64,000 nt of DNA from Polytrichum commune (taxonomy: Eukaryota; Streptophyta; Polytrichopsida; Polytrichales; Polytrichaceae): positions 13,233,001 through 13,297,000 of the forward strand of contig OX485807.1 of NCBI GenBank assembly GCA_950295325.1, read 5' to 3'. Below the pieces are notes generated by a model. The model did no database searches. It saw nothing but the letters and a program-made list of their open reading frames with translations, and had not been told where the DNA came from. How positions within the stretch are numbered: the stretch's first letter is position 1; the number at the start of each line of letters is the position of its first letter. Of this stretch, positions 43,116-56,790 are shown in pieces. Made by a program: the position numbers and the translations under genes.

Positions 43116-46100
43116 CCTACTTGAGGAATATGAGTGTTGAGCTTGTTGCTTATGGAAGCAAAGTGAAAAAAAGAAAAGTATTAATCATAAAAATAAACAA
43201 CTCCAATGTTGTCACTACATGAATTTTGGGTCTTGCTTCATTTTTGAGTTGGTATAAGTCCTTATGTAATTCCAAATTGAGCATTAAGAGGATTAGAGGT
43301 CCTGAAGATTCTTGTCTCCTTTCAAGACGAACACATTGAACAAATGCATACAAGCCAATTGGGTTTACACAGGGTTCGTTGAAAATATCCAATTCACCCA
43401 TATACCACCACTATGATTGGGTGGACCATAGGTGGTGTAGTGCACTTGGAGGTGGAGTGCTAGGATGGTCACCATTTGAGTCCTACTATGACCTTAGGCA
43501 ACTTAAGCTATGATTTCCCATGAGGTTTAGGTTAAGGCCTTGGGTTTAAGCCACCACTGTGAGGTGAACATTATATAGGTTTGTGAATTAAAAGTCACAT
43601 ATGACCTATGATGTGTTTTTCTTGTTTATATTTACATCTCATAATTGGATATGTACTATACATAACAATTCACTATAGGTCATAGTTATGATAGGCACAC
43701 TTACCTTACTCTCCTAAAAAACCACGATCTATTATCCAACTATAATACAATGGTTGTAACTTATTAGTGCTTTTTCCAAGACAATTTAATTAAAGTGACA
43801 TTGTCTTATGTATGGGGCTTGGGCAAGAGGGAATAATTGGACACAAGTGTACCCTCTTATTCATCCAACGGGTAAAACTATGAAATAACATTTTGTTGTG
43901 ATTTACCTATATTATCTAAATTGGCACCAAAATTTGAAATATTTCAAACTATTCTAGCAAGACATGTGTGAATTGAATCGACCCCAAAACTAGAATGGAT
44001 TTGATGAAGGGTGTGTGAGAGGTACGCTAGCATGGAAGATACCTCTCACCTTTGGTGCCTTGAGTACCTCACAAGCTTCGTGCTTTTGGCCTCCTATTGT
44101 GGAATCAAACTTGCCCACCTATGGTCCAAAGTAAAGTCTAATTTATCAGGTCAAGGTTTGAGTTTGTTATGGCACTACACTAAATATAAAATTAGTGTGG
44201 TCTTATTGAACCATGTTTATTGTCTTGCAATCACGAGAGGACAACTCGAGGGGACAATTACAGAGGGTGTCATATGACATTCGGTGCTAGATGACAAGTT
44301 GTGAAGACCACTCTAATTGATATAACACATCAATCCTTAATGATGCTCGGAATCAAATGAGGGTATCTCCCTACTTGGCAAAAAGATCCCAAGCATTGGC
44401 AGGTGTTAATAATAATAATAATAATAATAATTTATCCTCAAAGTTTCTTGAAGGCCATCACTTAATGTTCCATAATCTCATGATGGGCGCAAACACGGGA
44501 AAGTGGACGGCTCCTGATCCCTGACTAGTGTTCAGTGAAAGTGATTCAAAACTATGCACTAACTTTGAATTTTGTGAAGGAAAAATTCACAAACATTTTA
44601 AAAACATATTGATCTACAAAGCCAAGCAAATTATGATGAATTTTTTTTCCAAAAAAAGTCTACATTTTTTAGAAGATGGTGCAAGTGCAAGTGGGTGATA
44701 TTGAACAAGTGATTATCTAAAATTTGTTTAAAGTACGATAAATTTACATTAAATTGATGGTTTTCCACAAAATTTTGTGATGATGCCCTCAAGTAGACAG
44801 TAAATCCAAGGAATATGAAAGAAAATCCCAACTTCAAAATAGTTAAGGTCATGAAATCTACATCCGAAACCAGACTCGATCATTTGTTTTTGAGCATCAA
44901 TTTTGATGATAAGGATTGAAGATCTCAAATTCATATTCTACATTTGAGTATTCAACACAACAATAGAGGTCATCATGTTAAAAAAGTCCAATTTAAAACA
45001 CACTTTGCTACTACTTTTAGGCCTTTGACCCCCAAAAAATGGTTTTAGTATATCGGAGCATTCTTTTGGTCCATTTTACCATGCTTGCACTTTGATGTGT
45101 ATGGTGGCCAAGGATGTGTGATGTCCAAGCCACCTAAACTCATGCATTTGGAAGGTAAAAACATTGCGAGCTATTCTACAACACGCGGCAGTATGGCACA
45201 ACTCCAAAACTGGCATGACGAACCCCAAATCAATATAGTGAAGTTTATTTGGAATGAATTGGCTTTCAACATGTTGAGGACCCGTTTTTACTGGAGGCCC
45301 TTCATCACCGATGGATGAGTTTACAAAGAATGCCACAAACCCAACTAAATGTTTGTGGTGTCTACAAAAACTCATCCATTACAAAGGTGAAAAACTAGTG
45401 CAGTATTCTATAGCCTAAAATTGTTTTTTTTTAAAGAGAGGATATGACCATACAAATAGCATCATAGTCTCCAAATTAGTCACATAGGACTCAATTGGAA
45501 TGTATCAACCTTCAACATGTAGGGGACTTGTTTTCTATTAGAGCCCCTTTATCCATGATATATGATTTAACATTACATATGTTTATCTTATATGGTGCAA
45601 TCCAATAATTCCAATGATTTAAATCACTTGTACACAATTGTGAACATGGTTAATTCTACTGTAAGCACCATTTTCAATCTTTTAGAGTTGTGGAAAATAT
45701 TGAGCTAGAAAGTATGCACATCAACGTGGTGTGGGTTTGGACAAAAACTTTCACAACGGAGAAACTTAAATCCTAGAATTCGTGACAATCATGTTAAGAG
45801 GTTTGGTGAAAACCTATCCTTAAAGGATTTATATATTACTCCCCCCAACTTAATCTCACTAGTAATTTGGAATATTTGTGTCATTAACATGTCAAATATG
45901 CTTTGAAACCTTCCCAAAATTGTACCTTCAACGTACATGGTTGTCTCAAAGCAGTGGTCCATCAAAGCTACCTAGTCGATGCCCCAATACCTTGAGAATT
46001 TTGATAAAATTTGGGCTACAAGAGGCATCATTTGCACTTGTAGCGCGGCTAATATTGCATGGCTTCCTAACTCATTTCAAGTTTGAACGAGGGGTGTGTT

Positions 46101-47931
46101 AAGTTGTGTTTGGAGTGAGGCATTGGCATGTGCTTGTGATGCGAACTTGAGCATTTATGCTTGCAATCCACTTGTGGAACTTGTGATCATTGCCAATGTG
46201 GCAATATTGACTCCTTTGTAAATAGTTTATAGTTGATCCGAATCTCCGATGCAACTCAATATTGAGTTTGTATTTGTAGTTAGTGTCTTCCTTATGGTCA
46301 CCCTCTTGAACCCACTTAGATTAATATTTGGTGTGTTTTCACTCTTTTAAGGAATCACTTCCATTTGACTTGTAGATACCATTCTAATTATGAAAATTAA
46401 TTTTAATAAACTTGAACATCACATATGATACAAAAAGACTCTATGGTTTCAAGCTCAATTTTATGTCAAGTGTGTGTTGACTTAGGGCATGTTTATACGA
46501 AAGTCATTAGATCATAGCTCTTGAGAATTCTTGAATTCTTATTGGTTGAGAGTGTTACGGGTTTCGCTTTAGGTTTACATGAGAATAGTTTTGGACCATA
46601 ACCCATAACATTTTCAGTGGATGAAAAATCTACATGGAATCCCACATGGCAAGTATGGACAATGTTGACCGAGATTGTAGGGAATTTTTTCGGGACAACT
46701 CTTGAAGGTAGGCCAGGTAGGAAGTGCCCATGACAACTTACCAGAAAATACATATTCTAATGCTATTCATGTTAAATTTAGACATGAGTGTTGGAAGTAC
46801 TGCAAAAAGTTGCTTAATGTTCATTGTCCAAAACCTAACCTTTGTGTTCAAGACAATGACATTTAAATGAAGTCATGTTACCCGGGGGTGGACACTTCAT
46901 TGGAAACCTAAATGATGTATGTGGGTGACTATGAAATAAAACCCCCCTATATATGGGAAATTTATAGAGAAAACAACGTATATGTACTAATAGTAGGCTA
47001 AAGAGTAAATTCATGTATTTATACCAAGCTCTCAATTAAATATAATAATTGCCTCCACTATATACTCAAAATATAAATCATGAAATAAATAGACCTCTAT
47101 TACATATATAATCCACTTTCCATTTCCAATGAGAAAACCACTAAACATATATATTTTTTCTCCATAGGATATAACTCATAATAATCTAACCCTAAAACAC
47201 ACATCAGTTCAATATAATAAGGTAAATTGGATGAAACAAACACATTGATTGTCATTTTTCCTCTAACCTGTAGGCTCCCCTTTTAAACATCTACCTCTAC
47301 TTCAAAAATATAACAATTTTTTTCTTCTATAAACACACTAGAGAAAAGAAAGCCTCCCCAAGGTATGTCATGTACGCTAGTACCTCAAATAGTACCCCTT
47401 TCTACACTCACGTTAGTTCGTCCATGGTATGGAGAGTCCACCTCCCATGGGGCCGGGTAAATGCCTTGTGTTCACATGCATCACCCTCCCATCACTTATG
47501 TTCTCTTTCTTCTTGAATTCTTTGCACCACTGTGGGTTGTGGATTTGGCTCTCGATCATGCACTCTACATCAAATTCTAGGAGGAGTGTGGAACGAACTA
47601 ATGAACTTGGTGTGTGGAAGAATCTGTCATGCTGGCTTACTTGGAATCTTGATCTTGTGTTCAGACATGTGTAAAGAGAATGCCAGGGTCATTCACTCAT
47701 GCTTTTGTTCAGCATAAGTTAGAATTACATACAATAAGTTGGCAGAAATCAAGCAATCTATGCATACCTGAACCTTTGATATGTTTTTGAACTTTGTCAT
47801 TAATTTCCACTTTGACAGCAGCTAGGTGGCATGTAGCTTCAGACGGGTTAATGTCTTTGTGGTTCCAGGCGTCTCAACCTAGCCTAGTTGTTACAGAAGG
47901 AGAGAGATACTGCAGGCTCGGGTTTTAAATT
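43116..47931. other. Intergenic, AT-rich, no gene seen
   Basis: It contains an (AAT)8 microsatellite at about 44408-44431. A dispersed motif near GAGCCCCTTCATCCA..GATGGATGA appears at 45290 and 45538 and again near 54278. No reading frame here has a recognisable domain or an intron/exon pattern. Confidence 0.5.
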
Positions 47932-48896
47932 GTGGACTTGGAGCTTCAGCACAGTATTACGATTTGCATAATGAATTCTGGGCTTGACAATTTGAGTAAG
48001 TGGATCCTGCAATTGGATGAACTGAATGTATGCGACAGTCGTCCTAAGTACTATTTGAGCAAGGAACCCGAAACTTTGACAGAAATATGGACCGTTTCTA
48101 GACAGAACTATGATATTGTTAGTTCTGAAATACATGCACCAACTTGGACAGACATTCGAGTGTGGTGCTTGAAAATCAAGAGCTTCAGAAAAGTACCATA
48201 CTCAAATGTCTGTCTGAGTATGTCGATGCATATATTTCAATACGAGCATTATCACTTTTCTGCCAACACTTTGTACAGTCTTGGGTCAAATTGTGGAGAT
48301 GGACCTTCACTTTAAGTAGTTATTCTGGACTTACAACTGGGTAATGAAATCCTGCAATTGGGATCAACTTTGCATATAACAGCCGCGTGCAGGATTGTTG
48401 TTATGCAATCTATCCATAACCCTCGTTTCACGCTTTGTCGTTAATTAATCCCTCACATCGACAGCAGCGACGCGCAGGAACCTACACTAATTTAGAGTCT
48501 CCGCAATTGCAGGTTTCTCGACATAACGAGAAACAATGATAGGGGAGAACCGGCAGTTCGTTACAAATGAACCAGTTGAGTTTGAGAAATAACCGGTTGA
48601 GTTTCAAGACTGCAGGAAAAGTTACCGATCATTTTAGAGGAATGTATAGAATATACCCCAATTTAATAAACGAAAACCGGAGGATGTCATCAACATGTAA
48701 CCGGTTGGACTTGCAAACACTCGGATCTTAACCGATCATGCCCAAAAAACTCCCCGATCACTGATGAGAAAGGTAAGTTGGGTTCGATCGAATGTGGACT
48801 TGGAGCTTGCTTCAGCACAACATTACGATGTGCATACTTAATTCTGGACTTGCAATTTGCGGTAATTCGACCCTGCAATTGGATCAGCTGCATGTA
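47932..48896. repeat. About 100-bp direct repeats flanking an AACCGG repeat
   Basis: 47930-48028 and 48792-48896 share TGTGGACTTGGAGCTT, ATTCTGGACTTG-like and CTGCAATTGGATCAGCTG-like blocks. Between them, 48547-48765 is copy 2 of the AACCGG repeat found at 30053-30255. Confidence 0.65.
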
Positions 48897-49482
48897 ACAG
48901 CCCGCGTTGCATCGTTCCTAATGTCCCCTGCGTCTTGTGGGTAGTATGTGGAACCAACATAGGTATACATGCAATTCAACACTTTGGTGCCAAAAATGCT
49001 ATTTAATTCTTGTTGAGGTGATACATGGAGTCTTGCAGAGGTCCCGATTATGAGTACAGTGACACCTTTGCTCAACAATTTGGAAACTAATTTGTGCTGA
49101 ACCTGCTTATCACCCATGTGCAGAAGTCGAGCACATTGATGGAGTCTTTAGAGACGTATTTGTCATAGGATGATGTTTCAATAATCTGGACAACGATTTG
49201 TATTATTAAATAAATCTGTGATGTCACAGTCTGAGATTGATGTTCTGGGTATTGTAATAGGTGATTTGAAATATTGATTTATACCTGTCCTTACTAGAAG
49301 ATCATTCACCAGCAGATTTCAAGTCGTGATTACAATGAGAGATGCTGCAAACATCCATTGGATTTGTGTTGTTTAATGGACTTGATGGTGATTACCATCC
49401 TTAATCTTGGCATATTAGGGTGTCAAGTGTCACCATCTTTGGCAATACTAAATTGCACAAATGCCAAGCCAAGCTTGTTAAC
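48897..49482. other. Intergenic, no gene seen
   Basis: No domain-bearing frame or repeat pair recognised. Confidence 0.45.
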
Positions 49483-50315
49483 CGACATCCTGAGGTCTAG
49501 CGGACATTGAGCCTCCTCCTACAAACTTTAAGGGGAGGTGGATAGGGGTTGGGGCCCAGATCTGGACAACCCAAAAATAAAAAATAAATAAAAATAAATA
49601 AAAAATCATATCTCGACCGAAAATTGTTGCTTGCTCTGCCCGACTTCGGAAAATAAAATTGCCCTTGCATTTTTGAAGGTTGCTTGTCCATATAACCGAT
49701 ATTGAGTGCACTTCATCTTCAAGGTCCAATTAATAACCATATTAGGAGGTAATTGAGTGCAAGGCCTAGGTTTCTACAAGTATTCATAGACATTCAAACT
49801 AATTAAGCCTGATTAAGTGCAAGTAAGTGCATTTAGCCTAATTAAGAGTAATGAAGCCTAAACAAGTGTATTCAAGCACATCATTCCTTCTACTTTCACA
49901 AAGCACTCATACACATGCAAAACATATTAAACATACTAAAATAAAACACTAATTTTAGTTCTATTTTAGAATGAAAAAGACCCTTTCAATGGTAAGTCAC
50001 AAAAATTATAACCTCGGTGCTAATGAGGATTTTGTAATATTTTTGACTTTCAAATTAATTACATGCTTTATTGACAATTTCACTTCAAAAATGAAATTAT
50101 ATGGGTTATATGGACAAGCGGCCTTCAAGGGTGTAAGGGCAATTTTATTTTTCAAAGTCGGGCGGATCGGGGAGCAGTTTTCGGTCGGGATTGAAAATTT
50201 TAGATTTATTTTATGGGGGCTACCCAGAGATGCCGGATCGTAGGCCCCGGCCCCTATCCACCTCCCCTCGAAGGTCGTAGGGGGAGGTTTAGCGTCTGCC
50301 TTGGGGTCTTGGGAC
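49483..50315. mobile_element. Fold-back element with arms of about 210 bp
   Basis: 49483-49695 and 50102-50315 are inverted to each other (GGGGAGGTGGATAGGGG against CCCCTATCCACCTCCCC; AAAATTGCCCTT..AAGG against its complement). A 400-bp AT-rich centre lies between. The arms are diverged, with indels. No transposase is present. Confidence 0.78.
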
Positions 50316-51094
50316 ACATGTATTTTCAGGTGTGGCCAAGAAATGTGATTGATCCTCACTTCAAGTTATTATGCCAAGCCATCATGCAAGTCTCGACAAT
50401 TTCACTTAAAGATAGATGGATCTTAAATGGTCATTTTTTTTCTTCAATTAGCCCACTTCTTTCAGGATACGACACATGTGATTGGTACAAGATGGTTAGC
50501 AAATCCAAATTGAGGTCATAGCCACTATCCTCATAAATTTGGGAGCTCCGATGAATCTCGTAGTCATTAACAAAGTGAAGATTCTCATGCTCATTGTGTT
50601 CAGGCTAGCTTTTGGCATCAAAAATTTACTGTAATTTCAATTTAAGGAATAAAATTGCCAAAAAAAATTATAGTCCTCCTTATTTTTATCTTCCTAAATT
50701 GCAAGTTTTTACACCGCCTTATACTTCTCCAGATTGGTGCAAAATCTCTTAAGTGATTAGTGATGGACGCCTCCACTCTATTAAGTCTAGATTGATTATC
50801 ATATTTTGAACACATCGTCCAATCTCTATTGAACACATATCCTTTTGGTAGATGTTCTTTGAGCCACACCTGACCACATACGACTCAAATATAGGTGTCC
50901 AATTAAGAAAGGTAACCGAATTAGGCACGTCTACCTTACACTTGCAACGGGCGGTCTAGGAAGCTAGACCCCTGGCCTACTATGATGTGGGTACCAGTCA
51001 TGGTATGCAGTAGTTTCCGTGAGATAGAGGCTAATGTCAACTTGATGGTCCAATTGAAAGATACACTTGAGGCTCTCCGATACTACATTCTCAA
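50316..51094. other. Intergenic, possible LINE-derived flank
   Basis: No clear feature apart from proximity to the LINE-like remnant on the minus strand. Confidence 0.4.
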
Positions 51095-51300
51095 CTAGTG
51101 ATGGAAATTTATCTCTATTGGGTTATATAGAGGGTATTCTAACACAATGTGTGCCTCGTTTTCAATTGCATTATGGGAGCAAAAGTGACATAATTTATTA
51201 TCTCTAGAGATAGGGATAGTCAACCATCGATTGGTTTCAATGGTAAGTCTATGGTTCAAGGTGCAGTCAACGAGGTTAATGATTCTCCGTTTCATGTTTT
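51095..51300 (-). pseudogene. LINE-type ORF2 C-terminal remnant
   Basis: A 66-codon frame has the pattern NHRLTIETNRW, IPISRDNKLCHFC, then AIENEAHIVLEYPLYN. This is like the zinc-binding region found at the end of non-LTR retrotransposon ORF2 proteins (IETGRW..R.C..C..EDE.HF..CP.Y). The expected last cysteine is replaced (EYPLY). No reverse transcriptase domain is visible nearby. Confidence 0.6.
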
Positions 51301-51880
51301 TGTTCCATGATAAGAATTACATCTCCTTCATAGACAAGTTACATCTCCTTTTCAACCCACTGCACCTCATTGTAGTCTTCTTCTTTTTCTTTTTCTTCAA
51401 CTTTTTCTTTTTCATTTTTTTTCTTCTTGTTTTGGAGGGGGAGGGGTGTCATAGATGTGTCCATAAATTAGGTCAACTATGTACATCGTGTGATATTCAA
51501 GAATCTTAGTGCTAGTTCTCTTCCACTAAATGTATATAAATCTATGAATTTGTATATTAAAATCTACCATCTTTGTATATTGTAGATTTATGGTCTACCC
51601 ATCTACAATGAAATGTATTGTGGACCAAATGAAAGTCATTCATGTCGGAGGTGAGGGGAGGAAAAAAGAAAGATAAAGAAAATGGGATTCAAATAGTCTT
51701 GAATTGCTTAAATGCAAAGAACATCATATATTTCGAAGCACAAATAACACAATATTCATTCAAATGAGAGTTTTCCAGTCAATTAAGAGTACATAAAGTA
51801 AACTATTAATCCAAGAATGAAATGAAAACCACTGGAAAGTTGTAGAGTACGAGTAAAAAAATAACATTTGATTTTCCGCC

Positions 51881-52329
51881 GTAGTTTCCATTAAAATGAG
51901 AGTATGTTAAGCTGGGAAATCGACTCATTTAGGTCGACTCAACCTAAATTAACAACATATTGTCCTCATTTAAGTCGACTCAACCTAAATTGACTAACAT
52001 ATAATCCTCATTTAGGTCGACTCAACCTAAATTGACTAACATAATTGTCCTCATTTAGGTCAACTCAACCTAAATTGACAACATAATGTCCTCATTTAGG
52101 TCGACCCAACCTAAATTGACAAAATATTGTCCTCATTTAGGTCGACTCAACCTAAATTGACGAACATATTGTCCTCATTTAGGTCGACTCAACTTAAATT
52201 GACTAACATAATTGTCCTCATTTAGGTCGACTCAACCTAAATTGACAACATAATGTCCTCATTTAGGTCGACTCAACCTAAATGAGTCAATTTCCCAACT
52301 TAACATACTCTCATTTTAATGGAAACTAC
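51881..52329. mobile_element. Fold-back element holding a nine-unit hairpin array
   Basis: The ends, GTAGTTTCCATTAAAATGAG and its exact complement, extend inward to about 60 bp of inverted repeat. Between them are about nine units of 41-45 bp, each with ATTTAGGT-CGACTCA-ACCTAAAT, an 8-bp stem that can form a hairpin. Unit spacers (TTGAC(T)AACATA(A)T) are also conserved. No ORF is present. Confidence 0.85.
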
Positions 52330-52571
52330 ACGTCTGAAGTATAATCTAGTATTTATCAACCTAACATGACTTTTAGGTGTCCAAATGGCCAATATTATTT
52401 TGAGAGGATCCCACCCTCTCAAAATATTGAATATCGTGTTAAATCATTAATAGGGGGGGAGGCGCCTCATCCCATTAGCAAACCGCATGAGAAAATCATA
52501 GGGTCCATTTAAAAGATTTGAGGTGAGTTTTATGATACTACCAGTTTTATCATAGCCCCCAAGATATGTTT

Positions 52572-52868
52572 GGGCCGCTTCTCACTATGGCCAAAGGTCG
52601 AGAGGTTGTCGATTTCGACCCTAAACCCTAAACTGACAAGATCTTGGCCGTTAGATTGGAGGGGTTATTTTTGACAAGGAATAAAGTGGGATGCTCCTTC
52701 TTTCTTTGGACTTTGGGACTGGCCTTTGGAGGCTTCACACTTTGCCCGCCCAAAGGCTCCAATTCTTATATTTCATTGGCTATTTTCAACTCATTTCTTT
52801 GTACTCTCAACAAACTTTGGTCATTCAATCCCACAGCCTCTCAACTTGGATGGCCATAGTGTGAAGCA
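52572..52868 (+). mobile_element. MITE family 3, copy 2
   Basis: Ends are GGGCCGCTTCTCACTATGGCC and GGCCATAGTGTGAAGCAACCC. Internal sequence matches 42063-42360 in reverse. Flanking TTT/TTA suggests a 3-bp target duplication. Confidence 0.85.
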
Positions 52869-54055
52869 ACCCTTATACTAGGTACACCCTAAACTCTATA
52901 ATATCAACCTCCATAATGTCACACACTCTCTAGTATCCCAAAATCCTAGGGAACGGATGTTCGTAGTTCAAATCTCACTTCTTATTGTCACATTTATCTC
53001 CCTTATATCACGAAATTTGTTATTAATGCAAACCACCCAAGAAGTCAACCCACACCCTCGCATTACACCATGTGTCAACATGTGGAGTGTCACCACCTTA
53101 TTCTTATTCTTCTTCTTATGCCACTTGTTGAATGTTGGTGCATGTGTCCGCCACATCGCGTAGGATAGCCAAGTGGAGTGGACCACACTAGTGTAGATCA
53201 TGGGAGAATGAATTCAAATTGTCCTCACATCTCCTTTTGTGTTATTCCAAAATATCACATGCTACAATAATTTGATAATATAACGCATCCATGTTAGCAC
53301 TACAAAACTCCGTAATATCACGTGCACATTGGTTGCCACATGAGTGATACTATGGAGTTTAGAGTGTATTTGAAAAAACATAGGGCTCCTTCAAAAGGTG
53401 AATTTTAGAAAAACCATATGTTATATACCATTGGAAACTTGAATGATGGTGTTGGCTTATGATAATATCAAGTTTTTAAAAGTAACAAAGGATGCTTACG
53501 TGAACAACCCGTACACCATTCTAATTGAAAACGTGTCTAGTTAGATGAAGATGTAGGTGGTGGGAAGATGGTGCGGACTCTAAACAATAACATTGTTATT
53601 TTGTTTGAAACATATAGGTGCGCTTATTAGCACATTACATGTGTAGCTTTGATTTTACGTGAGGGTCCTCTTCCAAGTTTGTATTTCTATATATAGTTCA
53701 TTTATAAAAGCCCAAATGCCCCAATATTTCATTCCACTTATAAATATTCTTATAATGGAAGAATATAATATAATAAATGGATCAATTTTAAGTCTGGGTC
53801 ACTTTTGACATTTTCGCCTCAAAAAGGATGAATTCATTTCAAACATCTCCTTATGATGTCCATAGTGGGGGCTAGGGATTCGTGATGTCTACATCATCTC
53901 GTCCATTAGCAAGGTGAAAGCATAACAAACTATTTTATAGTCCAAAATACAAGTATTTTAAGGTCATTTGACTTCAAAAGTGCCATTAAAGATCCATAAT
54001 TATTTTTGTAGACTCCTACTAAAATTGAAACAACCTTGTAGGCAACTTGTTTTTA
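52869..54055. other. Intergenic, no gene seen
   Basis: AT-rich, with only short meaningless frames. Confidence 0.45.
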
Positions 54056-54860
54056 CTCCATTGCTTATCCCAATTAGTGCATGTTATTGTTCGGAGTTAC
54101 GCAATGCCAATCATCTTACTTATAAGATCAATTGTGCTAATGAAAGTTCAATAGGTTTGTTCTGACATTGTAGGACATTAATTATTTTGCTTGGGAGAAA
54201 ATTACAATCTCATTAAATAGTTATAGCACTTTTTATCTCTAAATAGTAACACACACTAATCGGGATAATGTGTGTAGAGCCCCTTCATCCACAATGGATG
54301 ATTTTTACATAGACGCCACAAACCTCAAGCCCATAATGGGCCTATTGAAACATTGACTACATAATTTAAATATGAAGAATGGGGGGGGGGATCGTATAAA
54401 ACACTACATTGACTATCCCAATTAGTGCATGTTAATATTCGTAATTACATGATGCTAAAACTATTCAATGAGAATGTTACATGTTACCAAGGAAAGTCAT
54501 TTATGTTCTATAATGTCCAAACAACCCATTGAACTTTTCATTAGTAGAAATTGAACTCCTAAGCAAGGCATTATTGCACTACGTACCTGCAAATAGTAGC
54601 ACACACTTATTGAGATATCAATGTAGTATTGACTACACTACATCATTTATGACATTTAGTGTCACTTGCTATTCGGAGTTGCACAACACCATAACCATTT
54701 ACCGAGAATGCAAAACTTTACCAAGCAAAGTCGTTTACGATCTATAATGTCCGAACAACCTATTCAACTTGTGTTAGTAAAAATCAAAGTCAAGAGTAAG
54801 AAGTTATTGCACTCCGTAATTCCATATAGTAAGTGACACTAAATACCATAAATGGTGTAG
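54056..54860 (+). mobile_element. Three 223-bp MITEs in a row (family 4)
   Basis: Copies are at 54056-54278, 54404-54626 and 54638-54860. Interiors share GGAGTTACGCAATGCC-like, CCAAGCAAAGTCGTTTA-like, ATAATGTCCAAACAACC and ATTGCACT blocks. The first two have ends of the type CTACATTGACTATCCCAATT. The third has CTACATCATTTATGACATTT ending GTGTAG, and matches 60595-60817 in length and ends. Confidence 0.75.
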
Positions 54861-55014
54861 GTAGTCTTGGATGGTTATAAACACTTGGGTTTGTATTCAA
54901 GCATGATGAAATGTAACTTTCATATTAGAGCTAAATAAGATTGTTTAAAGACACAACCCGCAAGACTACTCTACAAATTCATATATTATTTTATCTTGAC
55001 TCCAAGATGCATAA

Positions 55015-55369
55015 GGGCCGGTTTACATGGGGTCCCAACTCCCAAATCACTTGAGGTCAATTTGTGCAATTCAGAGCATGGAAGTTGGGACTTACCTCTT
55101 CACACATGGTCCCAAGTCCCAAGTATGACATGGATGCCTACATGGCAACACTTTTTGGAGATGAGGCTTGGGACTTGTGTTGAGAGTTGGGTCCAGCTCT
55201 TTGCTCGACCCAACTCTCAACACAAGTCCCAAGAATATTTTGCATAAAATAATAAAGATCTGCCTTTTATGATAATTAACAATATTTTAGTGGTTTCTCG
55301 AGGCTTGAAAGTTGGGACTTGCTAACATTAGTGGGTACCATGGAGTTGGGACCCCATGTGTACCAGCCC
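55015..55369 (+). mobile_element. MITE family 2, copy 2
   Basis: Ends are GGGCCGGTTTACATGGGGTC and its complement GACCCCATGTGTACCAGCCC-type. TAA flanks both sides, which is the PIF/Harbinger (Tourist) signature. It is homologous to 20637-21023. Confidence 0.9.
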
Positions 55370-56790
55370 TAACCCCAACACTTCAATTTGTGATGTGTTT
55401 ATATAGTTTTTTATTCTTTGTACAACCCATGCATATAGAGGCCAACTCACATGTCGAAAAGAACAAATATAAATCATGAAATAGGTGAGAATAGTCTTCA
55501 AATTATTTCAACTATTCCACACTCAATAGCGATTGTAACTGGGAAGACTTATGTATTCGATAAAAAGATCAACAAACATGCATTTCTAATAACCATAACT
55601 AAAACAAAGGGAAGTTCGATTTCCAATCTAGTTTTTTTCATGATGTTTCATCATAGACTTGTTAATGCAACACAAGCCCCGTTGTGTAAATCTAACCGGT
55701 AAAAGTCGGAGAACAAGTCCAAAAAACTCGCCCAACACCCACATACCCTAAGTACCTTGTAAGGGAGCTTAACCTTTGTGCTCCACAAAGAACATTTCAT
55801 CAATGTAAAAGGAACCCATTATACTCAAAGTATACGGTGCTTTTTCTTATTCAAATCACATTTAACTAGAGAGGTTGCCTAAAACTCGTATGTACCTCGG
55901 GCGTTCATGATAGTGCATCAATCATTCTTCGTCGTTATACATCATGGTCGCCTTTCCCGCCCTCTAATCTCGAATCTCTCCCTTTGGTGTCTTCATCATA
56001 TGATGCATCAATGTACATTCGCCATCATCACACCACATTGCACTTAAGAAGGCTCCCTCTCACTCCATCTTACGTAAGCTAGTACAATAGAGGGCACTCT
56101 ATTCCTATTTCACCTTCACTAGGGTCGTAATTAATGAATGTATTTTCGTGTTAGATTCAAGTTGGCCACAACCAACATATGAATGACGCATGGTAACTTC
56201 CGTGGAGAGTATAATCAATTTGGGGTTGGAAGAGATCTAACTTAGAATGCCCCTTTCTACTAATGAAACCCATTCTTGCTCCTCCCATCGCCTTTTGGTG
56301 TTTTACCCTCGAGGTGTGGGGGATTGACCTTGTGTCAAAGTAGCTTTATAAAGTGCACTTTGACCTAATTTAGAGATGGCTTCTAAAGAGGAGCTACATA
56401 ACATTACTAAGCTACATGATGGTTTTTTTTTTTTTAAAAGGTTGTGATTATAGAAAAAAACTTTAATGGTTTACGATTGCTTGTCGAGAAGTTTGTAGTA
56501 CACAACATGAGTACCCTTCATGATGGAGAATTCTGAAATTAAAGGAGAGTTATGCTTATATGATACTTGGTCCCATGGACCACAACCGAGCATTTGTGTA
56601 TTGTTATGTGTGGAGAATGCATTCAGGTTTAGATTTTTATGAGTGGAATAAGTAATGTTGGCATTGATTGTCGCCATATCATTTTTCTTAACCTCTTCTT
56701 TCAAATTTTGAAAAGAATTCCAATAAGATTTGAAATCATTTGAACTTTGGGCTGTGGGCGGGGGGTTGTGTGCTTCATTGCATGTTGAAA
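55370..56790. other. Intergenic, no gene seen
   Basis: No domain-bearing frame, array or inverted repeat recognised. Confidence 0.45.

Noticed and set aside
45076-45375. Overlapping frames on both strands
   Set aside because: No domain; part of the motif recurs near 45538 and 54278, suggesting repeat-derived DNA.
51930-52290. Second CRISPR-like array
   Set aside because: Units are palindromic with nearly identical spacers and are enclosed in inverted repeats of a plant element.
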